From Burkholderiales bacterium (GTDB lineage: Bacteria > Pseudomonadota > Gammaproteobacteria > Burkholderiales > Casimicrobiaceae): a DNA stretch of 64,000 bases. Shown piece after piece: positions 42,527 through 50,765 of this stretch (positions are counted from its first letter, which is position 1; each line of letters opens with the position of its first letter). The position numbers and the translations under genes are program-made. The notes under the pieces were generated by a model, which worked only from the letters and a program-made list of their open reading frames with translations, was not told where the DNA came from and did not search any database. The stretch lies in assembly GCA_015075645.1 (NCBI GenBank), contig JABTUF010000004.1, positions 62,001-126,000 on the forward strand. The letters are read 5' to 3'.

Positions 42527-42904
42527 ATGACCGGACTCGATCCTTCCACGCCGCGCCCCAGAGCGATCACGCTGCACCAGGCCTCGCGCGTGCTCGAGAT
42601 CGCGTTCGACGACGGCCGGTCCTTCCGGCTGCCCTGCGAGTACCTGCGCGTCTACTCGCCGTCGGCCGAAGTGCGCGGGCACGGCCCCGGACAGGAGACC
42701 CTGCAGGTCGGCAAGCGCGAGGTCGGCATCTCGGAGATCGAGGCGGTCGGCCACTACGCGATCCGCCCGACGTTCACCGACGGCCACGCGAGCGGCATCT
42801 TTTCCTGGGACTACCTCTACGACCTGGGCGAGCGGCAGGACGAGAACTGGGCGCGATACCTCGAGCGGCTCGCCGCCGCGGGAGCGTCGCGTGACCCCCG
42901 ATAG
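42527..42904 (+). CDS. DUF971 protein (gamma-butyrobetaine hydroxylase-like N-terminal domain)
   Basis: A 125-residue protein of the DUF971 family: ITLHQASRVLEIAFDDGRSF, LPCEYLRVYSPSAEVRGHG, HYAIRPTFTDGHASGIFSWD and YLYDLGERQDENWARYLERL. The fold equals the small N-terminal domain of gamma-butyrobetaine hydroxylase, without the oxygenase. In betaproteobacteria it directly precedes ubiE, as here (66 bp gap). It has been linked to Fe-S or quinone-related functions but no activity is firmly set. Confidence 0.88.
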   Translation: MTGLDPSTPRPRAITLHQASRVLEIAFDDGRSFRLPCEYLRVYSPSAEVRGHGPGQETLQVGKREVGISEIEAVGHYAIRPTFTDGHASGIFSWDYLYDLGERQDENWARYLERLAAAGASRDPR

Positions 42905-42970
42905 CCGCAGCCCGCGTCGCGCACGCGCCTCCGCAGCGCGCGCCGCGGCAACGATCGCCGCACCGTCGCG

Positions 42971-43705
42971 ATGACCGATCCGGTCGACTTCGGCTACGAG
43001 CGCGTCTCGCCCGACGAGAAGACGCGCCGCGTGCGCGGCGTGTTCGACTCGGTCGCGCGCCGCTACGACCTGATGAACGACCTGATGTCGGGCGGGCTGC
43101 ACCGGCTGTGGAAGCGCTACGCCATCGGCGTCGCGGCGGTCCGCGCGGGCGCGCGGGTGCTGGACCTCGCCGGCGGCACCGGCGACCTCGCGCGGCTGTT
43201 CGCGCAGGCGGCAGGTCCGACCGGACGCGTGGTGCTCACCGACATCAACCACGCGATGCTGGCCGAGGGCCGCGACAAGCTCCTCGACGCCGGGATTCAA
43301 CTGCCGGTCGTGCAATGCGACGCGGAGCGGCTGCCGTTCCCCGACCGGTCGTTCGACCGCGTCTCGATCGCGTTCGGTCTCCGCAACGTCACGCGCAAGG
43401 AGGCCGCGCTCGCCGAGATGCGGCGCGTGCTCGTTCCGGGCGGCGCGGCGCTCGTCCTCGAATTCTCGAAGGTCGCCGCGCCGCTCGCGCCGGCCTACGA
43501 CTGGTATTCGTTCAAGGTACTGCCGCGCCTCGGCGCACTGGTCGCCGGGGACGAAGCGAGCTATCGTTACCTCGCCGAGTCGATCCGCATGCACCCCGAC
43601 CAGGAAGCCCTGAAGTCGATGATGGAACAGGCGGGCTTCGACGCGGTCGAAGTCCACAACCTCACCGCCGGCGTGGTGGCGCTGCACGTCGGGCGGGTCT
43701 ACTGA
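42971..43705 (+). CDS. ubiE: Demethylubiquinone/demethylmenaquinone C-methyltransferase UbiE
   Basis: A 244-residue SAM methyltransferase that methylates the quinone ring carbon. Signatures: [38 protein letters not shown] (SAM motif), [40 protein letters not shown], and [20 protein letters not shown]. Length and motifs match UbiE. It heads the ubiE-TIM44-ubiJ series. Confidence 0.95.
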   Translation: MTDPVDFGYERVSPDEKTRRVRGVFDSVARRYDLMNDLMSGGLHRLWKRYAIGVAAVRAGARVLDLAGGTGDLARLFAQAAGPTGRVVLTDINHAMLAEGRDKLLDAGIQLPVVQCDAERLPFPDRSFDRVSIAFGLRNVTRKEAALAEMRRVLVPGGAALVLEFSKVAAPLAPAYDWYSFKVLPRLGALVAGDEASYRYLAESIRMHPDQEALKSMMEQAGFDAVEVHNLTAGVVALHVGRVY

Positions 43706-43752
43706 AACATCGGGGGAACACCCTCGCGCGGCGCCCCGCCGCCCGTCACACG

Positions 43753-44775
43753 ATGGAGTCGAACGTGAAACAGCTCACCGTCCTCGGAATCCTCGCCGTC
43801 GCCACCGCGCTCGTCGCGGCCGACGTCGCCGACGCACGCCGGCTCTCCGGCGGCCGCAGCCTGGGCGCGCAGCGTCAGGCCGCGCCCCCTGCGCAGTCGC
43901 CCGCGCCTTCCGCGCCCGCCGCGAGCCCGGCCGGCGCGTCGACCTCGAACGCCGCAGCGGCCACGCCTCCGGGCGCGGGCCCGGCGAGCAATCCGGTGAT
44001 GGCGCCTCCCGCCGGCGGAGCCAACGCCCGTCCGGCGGCGGCCACCCAAGGCGCGGCGAACACGGCCGGGGCGGCGCAGGCAGCCTCGGGCCGGTCGCGC
44101 TGGCTCGGGCCGATCGCCGGCCTCGCGGCAGGCCTGGGTCTCGCCGCGCTCGCGTCGTACCTCGGGTTCTCGGAAGAACTCGCGAGCGTCCTTTTGATCG
44201 CGCTGTTCGTCGTGGCCGCGATCGCGCTGCTGCGTTTCGCGTTCGGCCGGCGCGCCCCCGCGCGCGCCGCGATGCCCTACGCCGGCGCCGGCGCGGGGCT
44301 CGGCTCCACGCCGGGCGGCTACGAGACGCAGGTCCCGCCGCGCACCGCGCGCGTCGAGCCGGCGTACGGCGGCGTGCCCGCGATGGGCGCCGCGCCGCAC
44401 GTGCCCGCGGGCTTCGATGCCGCGGGCTTCGCGCGCGAGGCGAAAAGGCAGTTCCTCGCCGTTCAGGCCGCCCACGATCGGCACGACACGAAGGCGCTCG
44501 CCGATGTGATGACGCCCGAATTGCTGCGCGAACTCACGCGCGAGATGGACCTCTCCGGCGCGGCGCGGCCGACCGAGATCGCCGAGGTCGACGCCGAGGT
44601 CATCGACGTCGCGACCGAGGGCCGCAACCACTGGGTGAGCGTTCGCTTCTCGGGCACCGCGCGCGAGGGAGGGGTGCTCGAGCCCTTCGACGAGGTGTGG
44701 AACCTGGTGAAGCCGGTCGACGGCAGCGCCGGCTGGCGGGTCGCCGGCATCCAGCAGCAGGTCGTGCCCTCGTGA
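43753..44775 (+). CDS. TIM44-like domain protein
   Basis: A 340-residue protein. N-terminal signal-like helix (VKQLTVLGILAVATALVAAD), a long Ala/Pro/Gly-rich low-complexity linker (residues 40-115), two close membrane helices (LGPIAGLAAGLGLAALASYL and ELASVLLIALFVVAAIALLR), then the TIM44/Tim44-like domain (FDAAGFAREAKRQFLAVQAA ... DTKALADVMTPELLRELTRE ... WVSVRFSGTA, VWNLVKP, GWRVAGIQQ). In many betaproteobacteria this gene sits between ubiE and ubiJ. Its stop overlaps the ubiJ GTG (GTGA). Function unclear; perhaps membrane assembly of the quinone synthesis complex. Confidence 0.85.
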   Translation: MESNVKQLTVLGILAVATALVAADVADARRLSGGRSLGAQRQAAPPAQSPAPSAPAASPAGASTSNAAAATPPGAGPASNPVMAPPAGGANARPAAATQGAANTAGAAQAASGRSRWLGPIAGLAAGLGLAALASYLGFSEELASVLLIALFVVAAIALLRFAFGRRAPARAAMPYAGAGAGLGSTPGGYETQVPPRTARVEPAYGGVPAMGAAPHVPAGFDAAGFAREAKRQFLAVQAAHDRHDTKALADVMTPELLRELTREMDLSGAARPTEIAEVDAEVIDVATEGRNHWVSVRFSGTAREGGVLEPFDEVWNLVKPVDGSAGWRVAGIQQQVVPS

Positions 44776-45392
44776 ACGCAGGCATGTCGCCGGAGGATCT
44801 GGCGGCGGGCCTCGCGAACCGGGCGCTGGCGCGCGAGGACTGGGCACGCGCCAAGCTCGCGGCGTTCGCCGGACGCAGTTTCGCGCTGACGGCGGGTCCG
44901 CTGTCGGCGACCTTCGCGATCGGCAGCGACGGTGCGCTCGCGCCCGCGCCCGCCGGCGCGGCGCCGGCCCTCACGGTGACGACCTCGCCGTTCTCGCTGC
45001 CGCTCATCGCCTCCGACCCCGCTCGCTGGAGCGAACTGGTGGAGAACGACGGCGATCCCGCGCTGGCGGCGACGCTGGGGGAACTGGCGCAAACCTTCCC
45101 GTGGGTGGTCGAGCGAGCGCTCGCCTCCGCGTTCGGCCCGATCGCGGGACAGGCGATCGCGGACGCCGGGCGCTCGCTCCTCGGCGTCCCGGCCGCGTTG
45201 TCGAAGCACGCGGCGTCGAGCTTGGGCGAGTTCGCCGCGGAGTCCGAGGTCGTCGCGCGGCGCGCCGACTTCGATGCGTTCTCCTGCGGCACGGCGGAAG
45301 CCGAGGCGCGCGTGGACGCGCTCGCCGAGCGCATCGCCGCGATCGAATCGACCGGGCCGCGCCCACGGCGGCGCCCGAAAGCGGTAACGTAG
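44772..45392 (+). CDS. ubiJ: Ubiquinone biosynthesis accessory factor UbiJ (SCP2 domain)
   Basis: A 206-residue protein with an N-terminal SCP2 lipid-binding domain (FALTAGPLSATFAIGSDGAL, ALTVTTSPFSLPLIASDPAR, VENDGDPALAATLGELAQTF) and a helical C-terminus (SLGEFAAESEVVARRADFDA, RVDALAERIAAIES). UbiJ binds ubiquinone intermediates in the soluble Ubi complex. Gene order after ubiE supports the call; ubiB, normally next, lies 5.4 kb downstream after an accessory block. Start is GTG overlapping the previous stop. Confidence 0.87.
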   Translation: MNAGMSPEDLAAGLANRALAREDWARAKLAAFAGRSFALTAGPLSATFAIGSDGALAPAPAGAAPALTVTTSPFSLPLIASDPARWSELVENDGDPALAATLGELAQTFPWVVERALASAFGPIAGQAIADAGRSLLGVPAALSKHAASSLGEFAAESEVVARRADFDAFSCGTAEAEARVDALAERIAAIESTGPRPRRRPKAVT

Positions 45393-45435
45393 CGGGTTTT
45401 TCCGGGCGGACTCCGAGCCCGGCAATGCCCGCACG

Positions 45436-48400
45436 ATGGCTCCTGCTCCCACGCTCGCGAAGTTCAGCCGGCCGCGCCTGTACGCGGTCGTCAAGCGCGA
45501 GCGCCTGTTCCGCCTGATCGACGACGCGCGCGCGCACCCGGTCATCTTCATCGCCGGTCCGCCGGGCGCGGGCAAGACGACGCTCGTCGCGAGCTACGTC
45601 GAGGTGCGGCGCACGCCCGGACTCTGGTTCCAGGCCGACGCAGGGGACGCCGATCCGCCGACCTTCTTCCACTACCTCGCTGTGGCGGCGGCGTCGATCG
45701 GCGGCAAGGCCGCGCGCAAGGCATCCTCGCTGCCGCGCTGGAACCCGGGGTACGCGAACGAACTCGCGGCGTTCACGCGGCGGTTCCTGCGCGAGTTCTT
45801 CGCGCTGTTTCCCCCCGGCTCGCTCTTCGTCGTCGACAACTTCCACGAGGCCGCCGGCAGCCAGGAGTGGCGCGCGGCGTTCATCGAAGCGCTCGCCGAG
45901 ATCCCCGCCGGCATCAACCTGATCTTCCTGTCGCGCGTCGACCCGCCGCCCGAGATGAGCCGGCTCGTCGCGACGCAGGCGATGGTGTCGCTCGGCTGGG
46001 AGTCGCTGCGCTTCACCGAGGACGAGGCCGCCGCGGTGGTCGGCAAGGTCGGCGAGTCGCCGGCGATCGTCGAGGCCATCCACCGCGCGAGCGACGGCTG
46101 GGCGGCGGGGCTCGTGCTGATGCGCGAGTCGATGAAGCGCCTGTCGCTCGCCGACGCGGGCGCGCTGCGCAGCACCTCCGCCCTCGACGACAGCCGCGAG
46201 GCGGTGTTCGCGTTCTTCACCGGCGAGATCTTCGCGCGCGCGCGCCCCGAGAATCGCCAGACGCTGATGCTGTGCGCGTTCCTGCCGTCGGTCACCGCCG
46301 ACGAGGCGCAGGCGCTGTCCGGCAACCCCGATGCGCTGCGCCTGCTGGAGCACCTGTACCGCCGCCACATGTTCGTCGACCGGCGGCGCGCGGGAGATCG
46401 CACGAGCTACCACTTCCACGCGCTGTTCCGCGAGTTCCTGCTCGCCGAGGGACGCAAGCGGCTCGATCCGGTCGAGCGGCGCGCCGCGCTGGCGCGCGCG
46501 GCGAGGACGCTCGCCGAGCGCGGCGACGTCGAGGCGGCCGCGGCGTTGTATCGCGACGCCGGATCGTGGAAGGAACTCGCCTCGCTCGCGTGCCAAGTCG
46601 CGACCCGCCTGATCGGAGAAGGGAGGCACGAGACGCTGCGCGAATGGATCGAGGCGCTGCCGGAGTCCGAGCGCGAGCGCGAGCCCGAACTCGTCTACGC
46701 GCTCGCCACCACCTGCGCCTACGGCGACCCGGCGCGCGCGAAGGCGCTCTTCGCCCGCGCGCACGACGCCTTCGCGGACGCGGGCGACACGCGCCACGCG
46801 ATGCTCGCGGCCGCCGCGTCGATCGACTGCCACTACCACGAGTGGGCGGACTTCGCGCCGCTCGACCGCTGGATCGAAGTGATCGAGCGCGGGCTCGCGG
46901 GCCCGCCGGTGCTGCGCGACGCGGCCGAGGAACTCCGCGTGCGCGCGAGCCTGCTGCTCGCGGTCCTGTTCCGCCAGCCGAACCATCCCGAACTCGCGCG
47001 ACACGCGCAGGCGGTCGCCGCGCTGCTCGCGAGCCGCGAGATCGCCGCCACGCCGGTCAACCTGCGGCTGTCCGCGGCCTCGGTGCTGTTCAACTACGGC
47101 AACTGGGCGACCAAGGGCGAATCCGCCGACGCGCTGATCGCGCTCGCGCTGCCCTGGCTCGACGATCCGCAGGCCACGCCGCTCAACCGCGTGTGGTTCC
47201 TCGTGCATCTCGCGTTCCACGAACAGATCACGCGCCAGTACGCGAAGGCGCGCAAGCGCATGGCCGAGGCCGAGGCGATCGCGCGCGAGCACGGCCTCGC
47301 CTCGGTGCTGTTCGAGATCTACCACGCCGACGTGAGCGCGGCGTCCGCCGCGCGCGACGTGCCCGGCGCCCAGGCGGCGCTCGATCGCCTGCGGACCGCG
47401 CTCCGGCCCGCGCGCCGGATGGACGTCGCGTACTTCCGCCACCAGGAGGCCGGCGTGCACCTCATCTCCGGCCGCGCGCGCGAGGCCGCCGCCGCGTCGC
47501 GCGAGGCGGTCGCGGCCGGACGCGAGGCGGGCATGCCGTCGATGCAACTGCCGCACCTGATGGCGCTCGGCGCGCACGCGCTGGTCGCCGTCGACGACCG
47601 CGAAGGCGCGATCGCCGCCTACGACGACGCCATCGCGATGGCGGCCCCGGTCGACGCCCGCAGCTTCCGCCACCATCGCGAGTTCGCCCGCGCGATCTTC
47701 GCGCAGCGCGACGGCCGCGACGACGCGTTGCGCGCGATCGTGGCGCCGCTCTTCCGCGCCTGCCGCGAGGCGGGCTTCCACGGCTTCATCCGCCAGCCGC
47801 CCGGCGACGTCGCGAAGGTCGTCGCGTTCGCGCTCCGTGAGGGCATCGAGCCGGAGTACGCGCGCGCGCTCGCCCGGGCGCGGAAGCTCGCCGCGCCTTC
47901 GCCCGACACGATCGACTGGCCGTGGCCGCTCGCGATCCGCACGCTCGGCGCGTTCGAACTCCGCCGTGACGGCGAACCGGTCGTCTCGAAGGGGAAAGCG
48001 CAGAAGAAACCGCTCGAATTGCTGAAGGCGGTCGTCGCCCACGGCGGCCGACGCGTCGATGCGGCGATGCTGACCGCGCTCCTCTGGCCCGACGCGGAGG
48101 GCGACGACGCGAAGGCGTCGTTCGACAGCGCGCTCTACCGGCTGCGCAAGCTCTGCGGCGTCGAAGGCGTGCTCGTGCTGTCCGAGGGCAAGCTCACGCT
48201 CGACCCCGGGCTCGCCTGGGTCGACGCGCGGGCGCTCGAACAGATACTCGACGAATCGCCGGTGCCGGTCGCACGGGCACTCGCGCTCGCGCGCGGCGAC
48301 TTCCTCGCCGACGAGGGCGCGGTGCCCTGGGCCGCGCGGGAACGCGATCGCCTGAAGGCCCGCCTGCTGCGCGCGGTCATCGCCGAGGCCGGCGAGCACG

Positions 48401-48630
48401 AGGCCCGCGGTGATTTCCACGCGGCGCGCGCGCTCTACGAAGCCGCGCTCGAACGCGACAACCTGGCCGAGGCGGTCTACCGCCGGCTGATGGTCTGCCA
48501 GCGCGAACTGGGCGACGCCGCGGGCGCCCTCCTCACCTACCGCCGCTGCCGCGAACTCCTGTCGATCGTCCTCGGGCGCACGCCTGCGCCCGAGACCGAG
48601 GCGGTCCGGCGCACGCTCTCGACCGCCTGA
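45436..48630 (+). CDS. Large ATP-dependent transcriptional regulator, MalT-like STAND plus BTAD domain
   Basis: A 1064-residue regulator. N-terminal STAND/NTPase part as in MalT/LuxR-LAL proteins: Walker A IAGPPGAGKTTLVASY near residue 40, SLFVVDNFHEA (Walker B) near 133, NLIFLSRVDPPPEMSRL. A long TPR-like helical middle (350-830). C-terminal winged helix of the AfsR/OmpR type (RTLGAFELRRDGEPVVSKGK, LELLKAVVAHGGRRVDAAML, LLWPDAEGDDAKASFDSALY) followed by the BTAD domain (ARGDFLADEGAVPWAARERD ... YRRLMVCQRELGDAAGALLT). DNA binding is thus at the C-terminal wHTH, not LuxR. It interrupts the ubi series and may control the genes after it. Confidence 0.85.
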   Translation: MAPAPTLAKFSRPRLYAVVKRERLFRLIDDARAHPVIFIAGPPGAGKTTLVASYVEVRRTPGLWFQADAGDADPPTFFHYLAVAAASIGGKAARKASSLPRWNPGYANELAAFTRRFLREFFALFPPGSLFVVDNFHEAAGSQEWRAAFIEALAEIPAGINLIFLSRVDPPPEMSRLVATQAMVSLGWESLRFTEDEAAAVVGKVGESPAIVEAIHRASDGWAAGLVLMRESMKRLSLADAGALRSTSALDDSREAVFAFFTGEIFARARPENRQTLMLCAFLPSVTADEAQALSGNPDALRLLEHLYRRHMFVDRRRAGDRTSYHFHALFREFLLAEGRKRLDPVERRAALARAARTLAERGDVEAAAALYRDAGSWKELASLACQVATRLIGEGRHETLREWIEALPESEREREPELVYALATTCAYGDPARAKALFARAHDAFADAGDTRHAMLAAAASIDCHYHEWADFAPLDRWIEVIERGLAGPPVLRDAAEELRVRASLLLAVLFRQPNHPELARHAQAVAALLASREIAATPVNLRLSAASVLFNYGNWATKGESADALIALALPWLDDPQATPLNRVWFLVHLAFHEQITRQYAKARKRMAEAEAIAREHGLASVLFEIYHADVSAASAARDVPGAQAALDRLRTALRPARRMDVAYFRHQEAGVHLISGRAREAAAASREAVAAGREAGMPSMQLPHLMALGAHALVAVDDREGAIAAYDDAIAMAAPVDARSFRHHREFARAIFAQRDGRDDALRAIVAPLFRACREAGFHGFIRQPPGDVAKVVAFALREGIEPEYARALARARKLAAPSPDTIDWPWPLAIRTLGAFELRRDGEPVVSKGKAQKKPLELLKAVVAHGGRRVDAAMLTALLWPDAEGDDAKASFDSALYRLRKLCGVEGVLVLSEGKLTLDPGLAWVDARALEQILDESPVPVARALALARGDFLADEGAVPWAARERDRLKARLLRAVIAEAGEHEARGDFHAARALYEAALERDNLAEAVYRRLMVCQRELGDAAGALLTYRRCRELLSIVLGRTPAPETEAVRRTLSTA

Positions 48631-48971
48631 CGCCCGTCTCCCCGGCCGGCGCCGGCGCGCGGGCGCCCCAGGGTCCCGGCCATCGGGGAACTGCCAGGCG
48701 ATCGTCCCCGTCGGCCTTCGGAGGAATCGAGGCCGGGAGACGGCCGCCAGCCTCCGGTCAGTCATCCGTCAGTCGATCCGAAGCCCCATCGGCGGGCCGA
48801 CCTCGAGCCCGGGCGCTCGGGCGATCCGCGCGGCCATGTCCCTGTTTTTCAATTGGTTAAGTGACCACTCCACGATCGGAAGCCCCGGCCGGGCGAACCG
48901 TGAGTCATGCGCCAGATGCTGCATAGCAACATGCGCCTCGTCCAATCGATGCCACGAAGATGAGGAACACC
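48631..48971. other. Intergenic region, no gene seen
   Basis: About 340 bp with no supported coding frame. It has a GC-rich inverted repeat soon after the regulator stop (GGCCGGCGCCGGC near 48650) that could end transcription, and an AT-rich island (TTTTTCAATTGGTTAAG near 48844-48860) unlike the surroundings, which is a plausible promoter or operator for the downstream genes. A strong ribosome site (GAGGAAC) precedes the ATG at 48972. Confidence 0.4.
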
Positions 48972-49796
48972 ATGCAAACGCCCGCTGACCTCCGCTCCGG
49001 ATCGCACCTCACGTCCCTGCCGATCGTCGGCCGGACGGGCGAACCGGTTTCGATGCCCTGGCTGCCGTTCGCGGTCCGCCACAAGCCCGAGGCCAGGTCC
49101 GCCGCCGGCGCGATCGCATTCGCGGTCCAGATGGCGCGCGAGGTGCTCGAACGGCGGATCGGCGCCGTCGTCCCGGTACGCGTGCTCGTGGTCGACGGCC
49201 CCTGCGCCGCCGATTCGCATGCGCTCCGGCCGGAGTCCACGCTGTGGATCGCCTCGGAGCCGTGCGCCGGGTGGAACGAACTCGCCCGGATGCTCGACGA
49301 CCGCCTGCCGCAGCGCTCGCGGCTGCTGCTGCGGAAGGCGATGGGACGCGCTGCCGGTCCGCTCGACCTCACGCCGGTCGCGCACACCTTCGCCATCGAC
49401 ACCTACGCGGGGGCGCTCGCCCGCGCCTCGGGAACGCGGTTTCCGCGGCGCTGGATCGCGAACGCGTTCGCGGCGTATGCCCGCGTGGTGACGTTGGCGG
49501 AAGGCGACCCGGACGCGCTCGCGAGCCAGGCGCATCTCGCGGAAGTCGTCGGTGCCGTGCTGCCGCCGTCGTACGCGCTGGCCGACCCCGACGTGCGCGC
49601 CGTCGTCGAGCGCATCGAGGCGACGCGTGACGCGGTGCATGCGCACGCGCGCCTCGGCCATGCACCGCTCGCGCGATTCCTGCGCGCCTTCCCGCGCGGC
49701 ATGGCGCCGCGCACCGACAGCGAGCTCGCGCGCCTCGTGCTGCGCGAACTCGGCGACGCCGCGTTCCTGCCCACGATCGAGGCGCTCGCGGCGTAG
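48972..49796 (+). CDS. Hypothetical protein, 274 aa
   Basis: A soluble protein of unknown family. I start at ATG 48972 because GAGGAAC sits at good distance; an in-frame ATG at 48960 has none. The N-terminus is polar (MQTPADLRSGSHLTSLPIVG); the middle has VVPVRVLVVDGPCAADSHAL and a set of helices (WNELARMLDDRLPQRSRLLL ... WIANAFAAYARVVTLAEG ... ARLGHAPLARFLRAFP). No motif is recognised. It follows the BTAD regulator and precedes a small membrane peptide and a cytochrome c on the same strand. Confidence 0.6.
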   Translation: MQTPADLRSGSHLTSLPIVGRTGEPVSMPWLPFAVRHKPEARSAAGAIAFAVQMAREVLERRIGAVVPVRVLVVDGPCAADSHALRPESTLWIASEPCAGWNELARMLDDRLPQRSRLLLRKAMGRAAGPLDLTPVAHTFAIDTYAGALARASGTRFPRRWIANAFAAYARVVTLAEGDPDALASQAHLAEVVGAVLPPSYALADPDVRAVVERIEATRDAVHAHARLGHAPLARFLRAFPRGMAPRTDSELARLVLRELGDAAFLPTIEALAA

Positions 49797-49818
49797 ACCG
49801 ACCCTCTGGAGACACGAC

Positions 49819-49968
49819 ATGCAAGCGAACCCCCCATGCTGCCGCGCCAGCCTGACCTGCGCGGCCGTGATCATCGCGCTGTGCGCGCTCGCCATCGGCG
49901 TCGCGGCGTCGACCATCGACCCGCGCGTCGCCGAGATCGTCGCGGTCGCGATGAAGCCGATCGCCTGA
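49819..49968 (+). CDS. Small single-helix membrane peptide, 49 aa
   Basis: ATG at 49819 preceded by CTGGAGAC. One hydrophobic helix (LTCAAVIIALCALAIGVAA) flanked by a Cys pair near the N-terminus (NPPCCRAS) and a short tail (STIDPRVAEIVAVAMKPIA). It lies 22 bp after the hypothetical gene and 13 bp before the cytochrome gene, so the three probably form an operon. A membrane peptide role with the cytochrome is possible; no family recognised. Confidence 0.55.
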   Translation: MQANPPCCRASLTCAAVIIALCALAIGVAASTIDPRVAEIVAVAMKPIA

Positions 49969-49981
49969 AGAGGAGACCAGG

Positions 49982-50536
49982 ATGAACACCGTTTCGAAAT
50001 GGGTCGCGGCCACGGCGTTCGGCGCCCTCGGCGCCACGGCCGTGCTCGCGCCGTTCCTACTCTCGCTCGGCCGCGACGACACCGTGGCGTCCGATGCGAC
50101 GAGTCTGATCGCGACCGCCGACGCAGCGGGGCCTGCGGACGGCGTCGCGCGCGGGCGCTACGTGATCTCGATCGCGGGCTGCAACGACTGCCACACGCCG
50201 GGCTTCGCGATGAACGGAGGCAAGACGCCCGAGCAGGCGTGGCTCACCGGCGACGCGCTCGGCTGGCAGGGGCCCTGGGGCACGACCTACGCGCCGAACC
50301 TGCGGCGCACCTTCGCCTCGCTCGACGAGACGTCATGGCTCGCCATGGCGCGGACGCGCGAATTCCTGCCGCCGATGTCCACCCCTTCGCTTCGCGCGAT
50401 GAGCGACGACGACCTCCGCGCCGTGTACCGCTACGCCCGCTCGCTCGGCGTCGCCGGCGAGCCTGCGCCGGCGAACCTGCCGCCCGGCCAGTCGGCGCGC
50501 GGACCGGTCGTCGCCTTCCCCGCGCCGCCGCAATGA
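49982..50536 (+). CDS. c-type cytochrome, monoheme, exported
   Basis: A 184-residue protein with an AGGAGA ribosome site, an N-terminal hydrophobic segment (WVAATAFGALGATAVLAPFLL) that is a signal or anchor, and one heme site CNDCH (RGRYVISIAGCNDCHTPGFA). Later segments (LTGDALGWQGPWGTTYAPNL and FLPPMSTPSLRAMSDDDLRA) resemble the monoheme cytochromes that accompany periplasmic dehydrogenases; PPMS may give the axial Met. It is the last gene of the small accessory operon before ubiB. Confidence 0.82.
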   Translation: MNTVSKWVAATAFGALGATAVLAPFLLSLGRDDTVASDATSLIATADAAGPADGVARGRYVISIAGCNDCHTPGFAMNGGKTPEQAWLTGDALGWQGPWGTTYAPNLRRTFASLDETSWLAMARTREFLPPMSTPSLRAMSDDDLRAVYRYARSLGVAGEPAPANLPPGQSARGPVVAFPAPPQ

Positions 50537-50640
50537 CTGCCAGGTCATCGAAGCCGAAGGCGCGTTCGCGACGCTCCGGCCTCCGGGTCCGCGCGAAGCG
50601 CAGGCGCCGGCCGCGATTCGTGCTGTAAGCCGGCCTGCAG

Positions 50641-50757
50641 CATCCATCTTCTGTCCTCCGGTCCTCGACCCCCGAACCCGGCGCTCGATGCGCCGCCACC
50701 GGTGACACCGGCAGTACTGTCAACCGACAACTGTCAACCGACACCTGCCCGCTTAGA
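50641..50757 (-). repeat. Dispersed repeat copy upstream of ubiB
   Basis: CCCGAACCCGGCGCTCGATG then CGCCGCCACCGG (50672-50702), followed by tandem CTGTCAACCGACAA units (50718-50757). Same modules and orientation as at 40692-40831, opposite to 18668. It ends 8 bp before the ubiB start, so it has displaced or become part of the ubiB leader. Confidence 0.65.
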
Positions 50758-50765
50758 ATCGCGGG

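Noticed and set aside
45004..48765. Open frame of 1253 codons on the minus strand
   Set aside because: Shadow of the STAND/BTAD regulator; Arg-rich, no recognisable domain.
50533..50628. 31-codon Arg/Lys-rich frame overlapping the cytochrome stop
   Set aside because: Too short and basic, no conserved pattern known to me, and it runs towards repeat DNA. Possible but unsupported.
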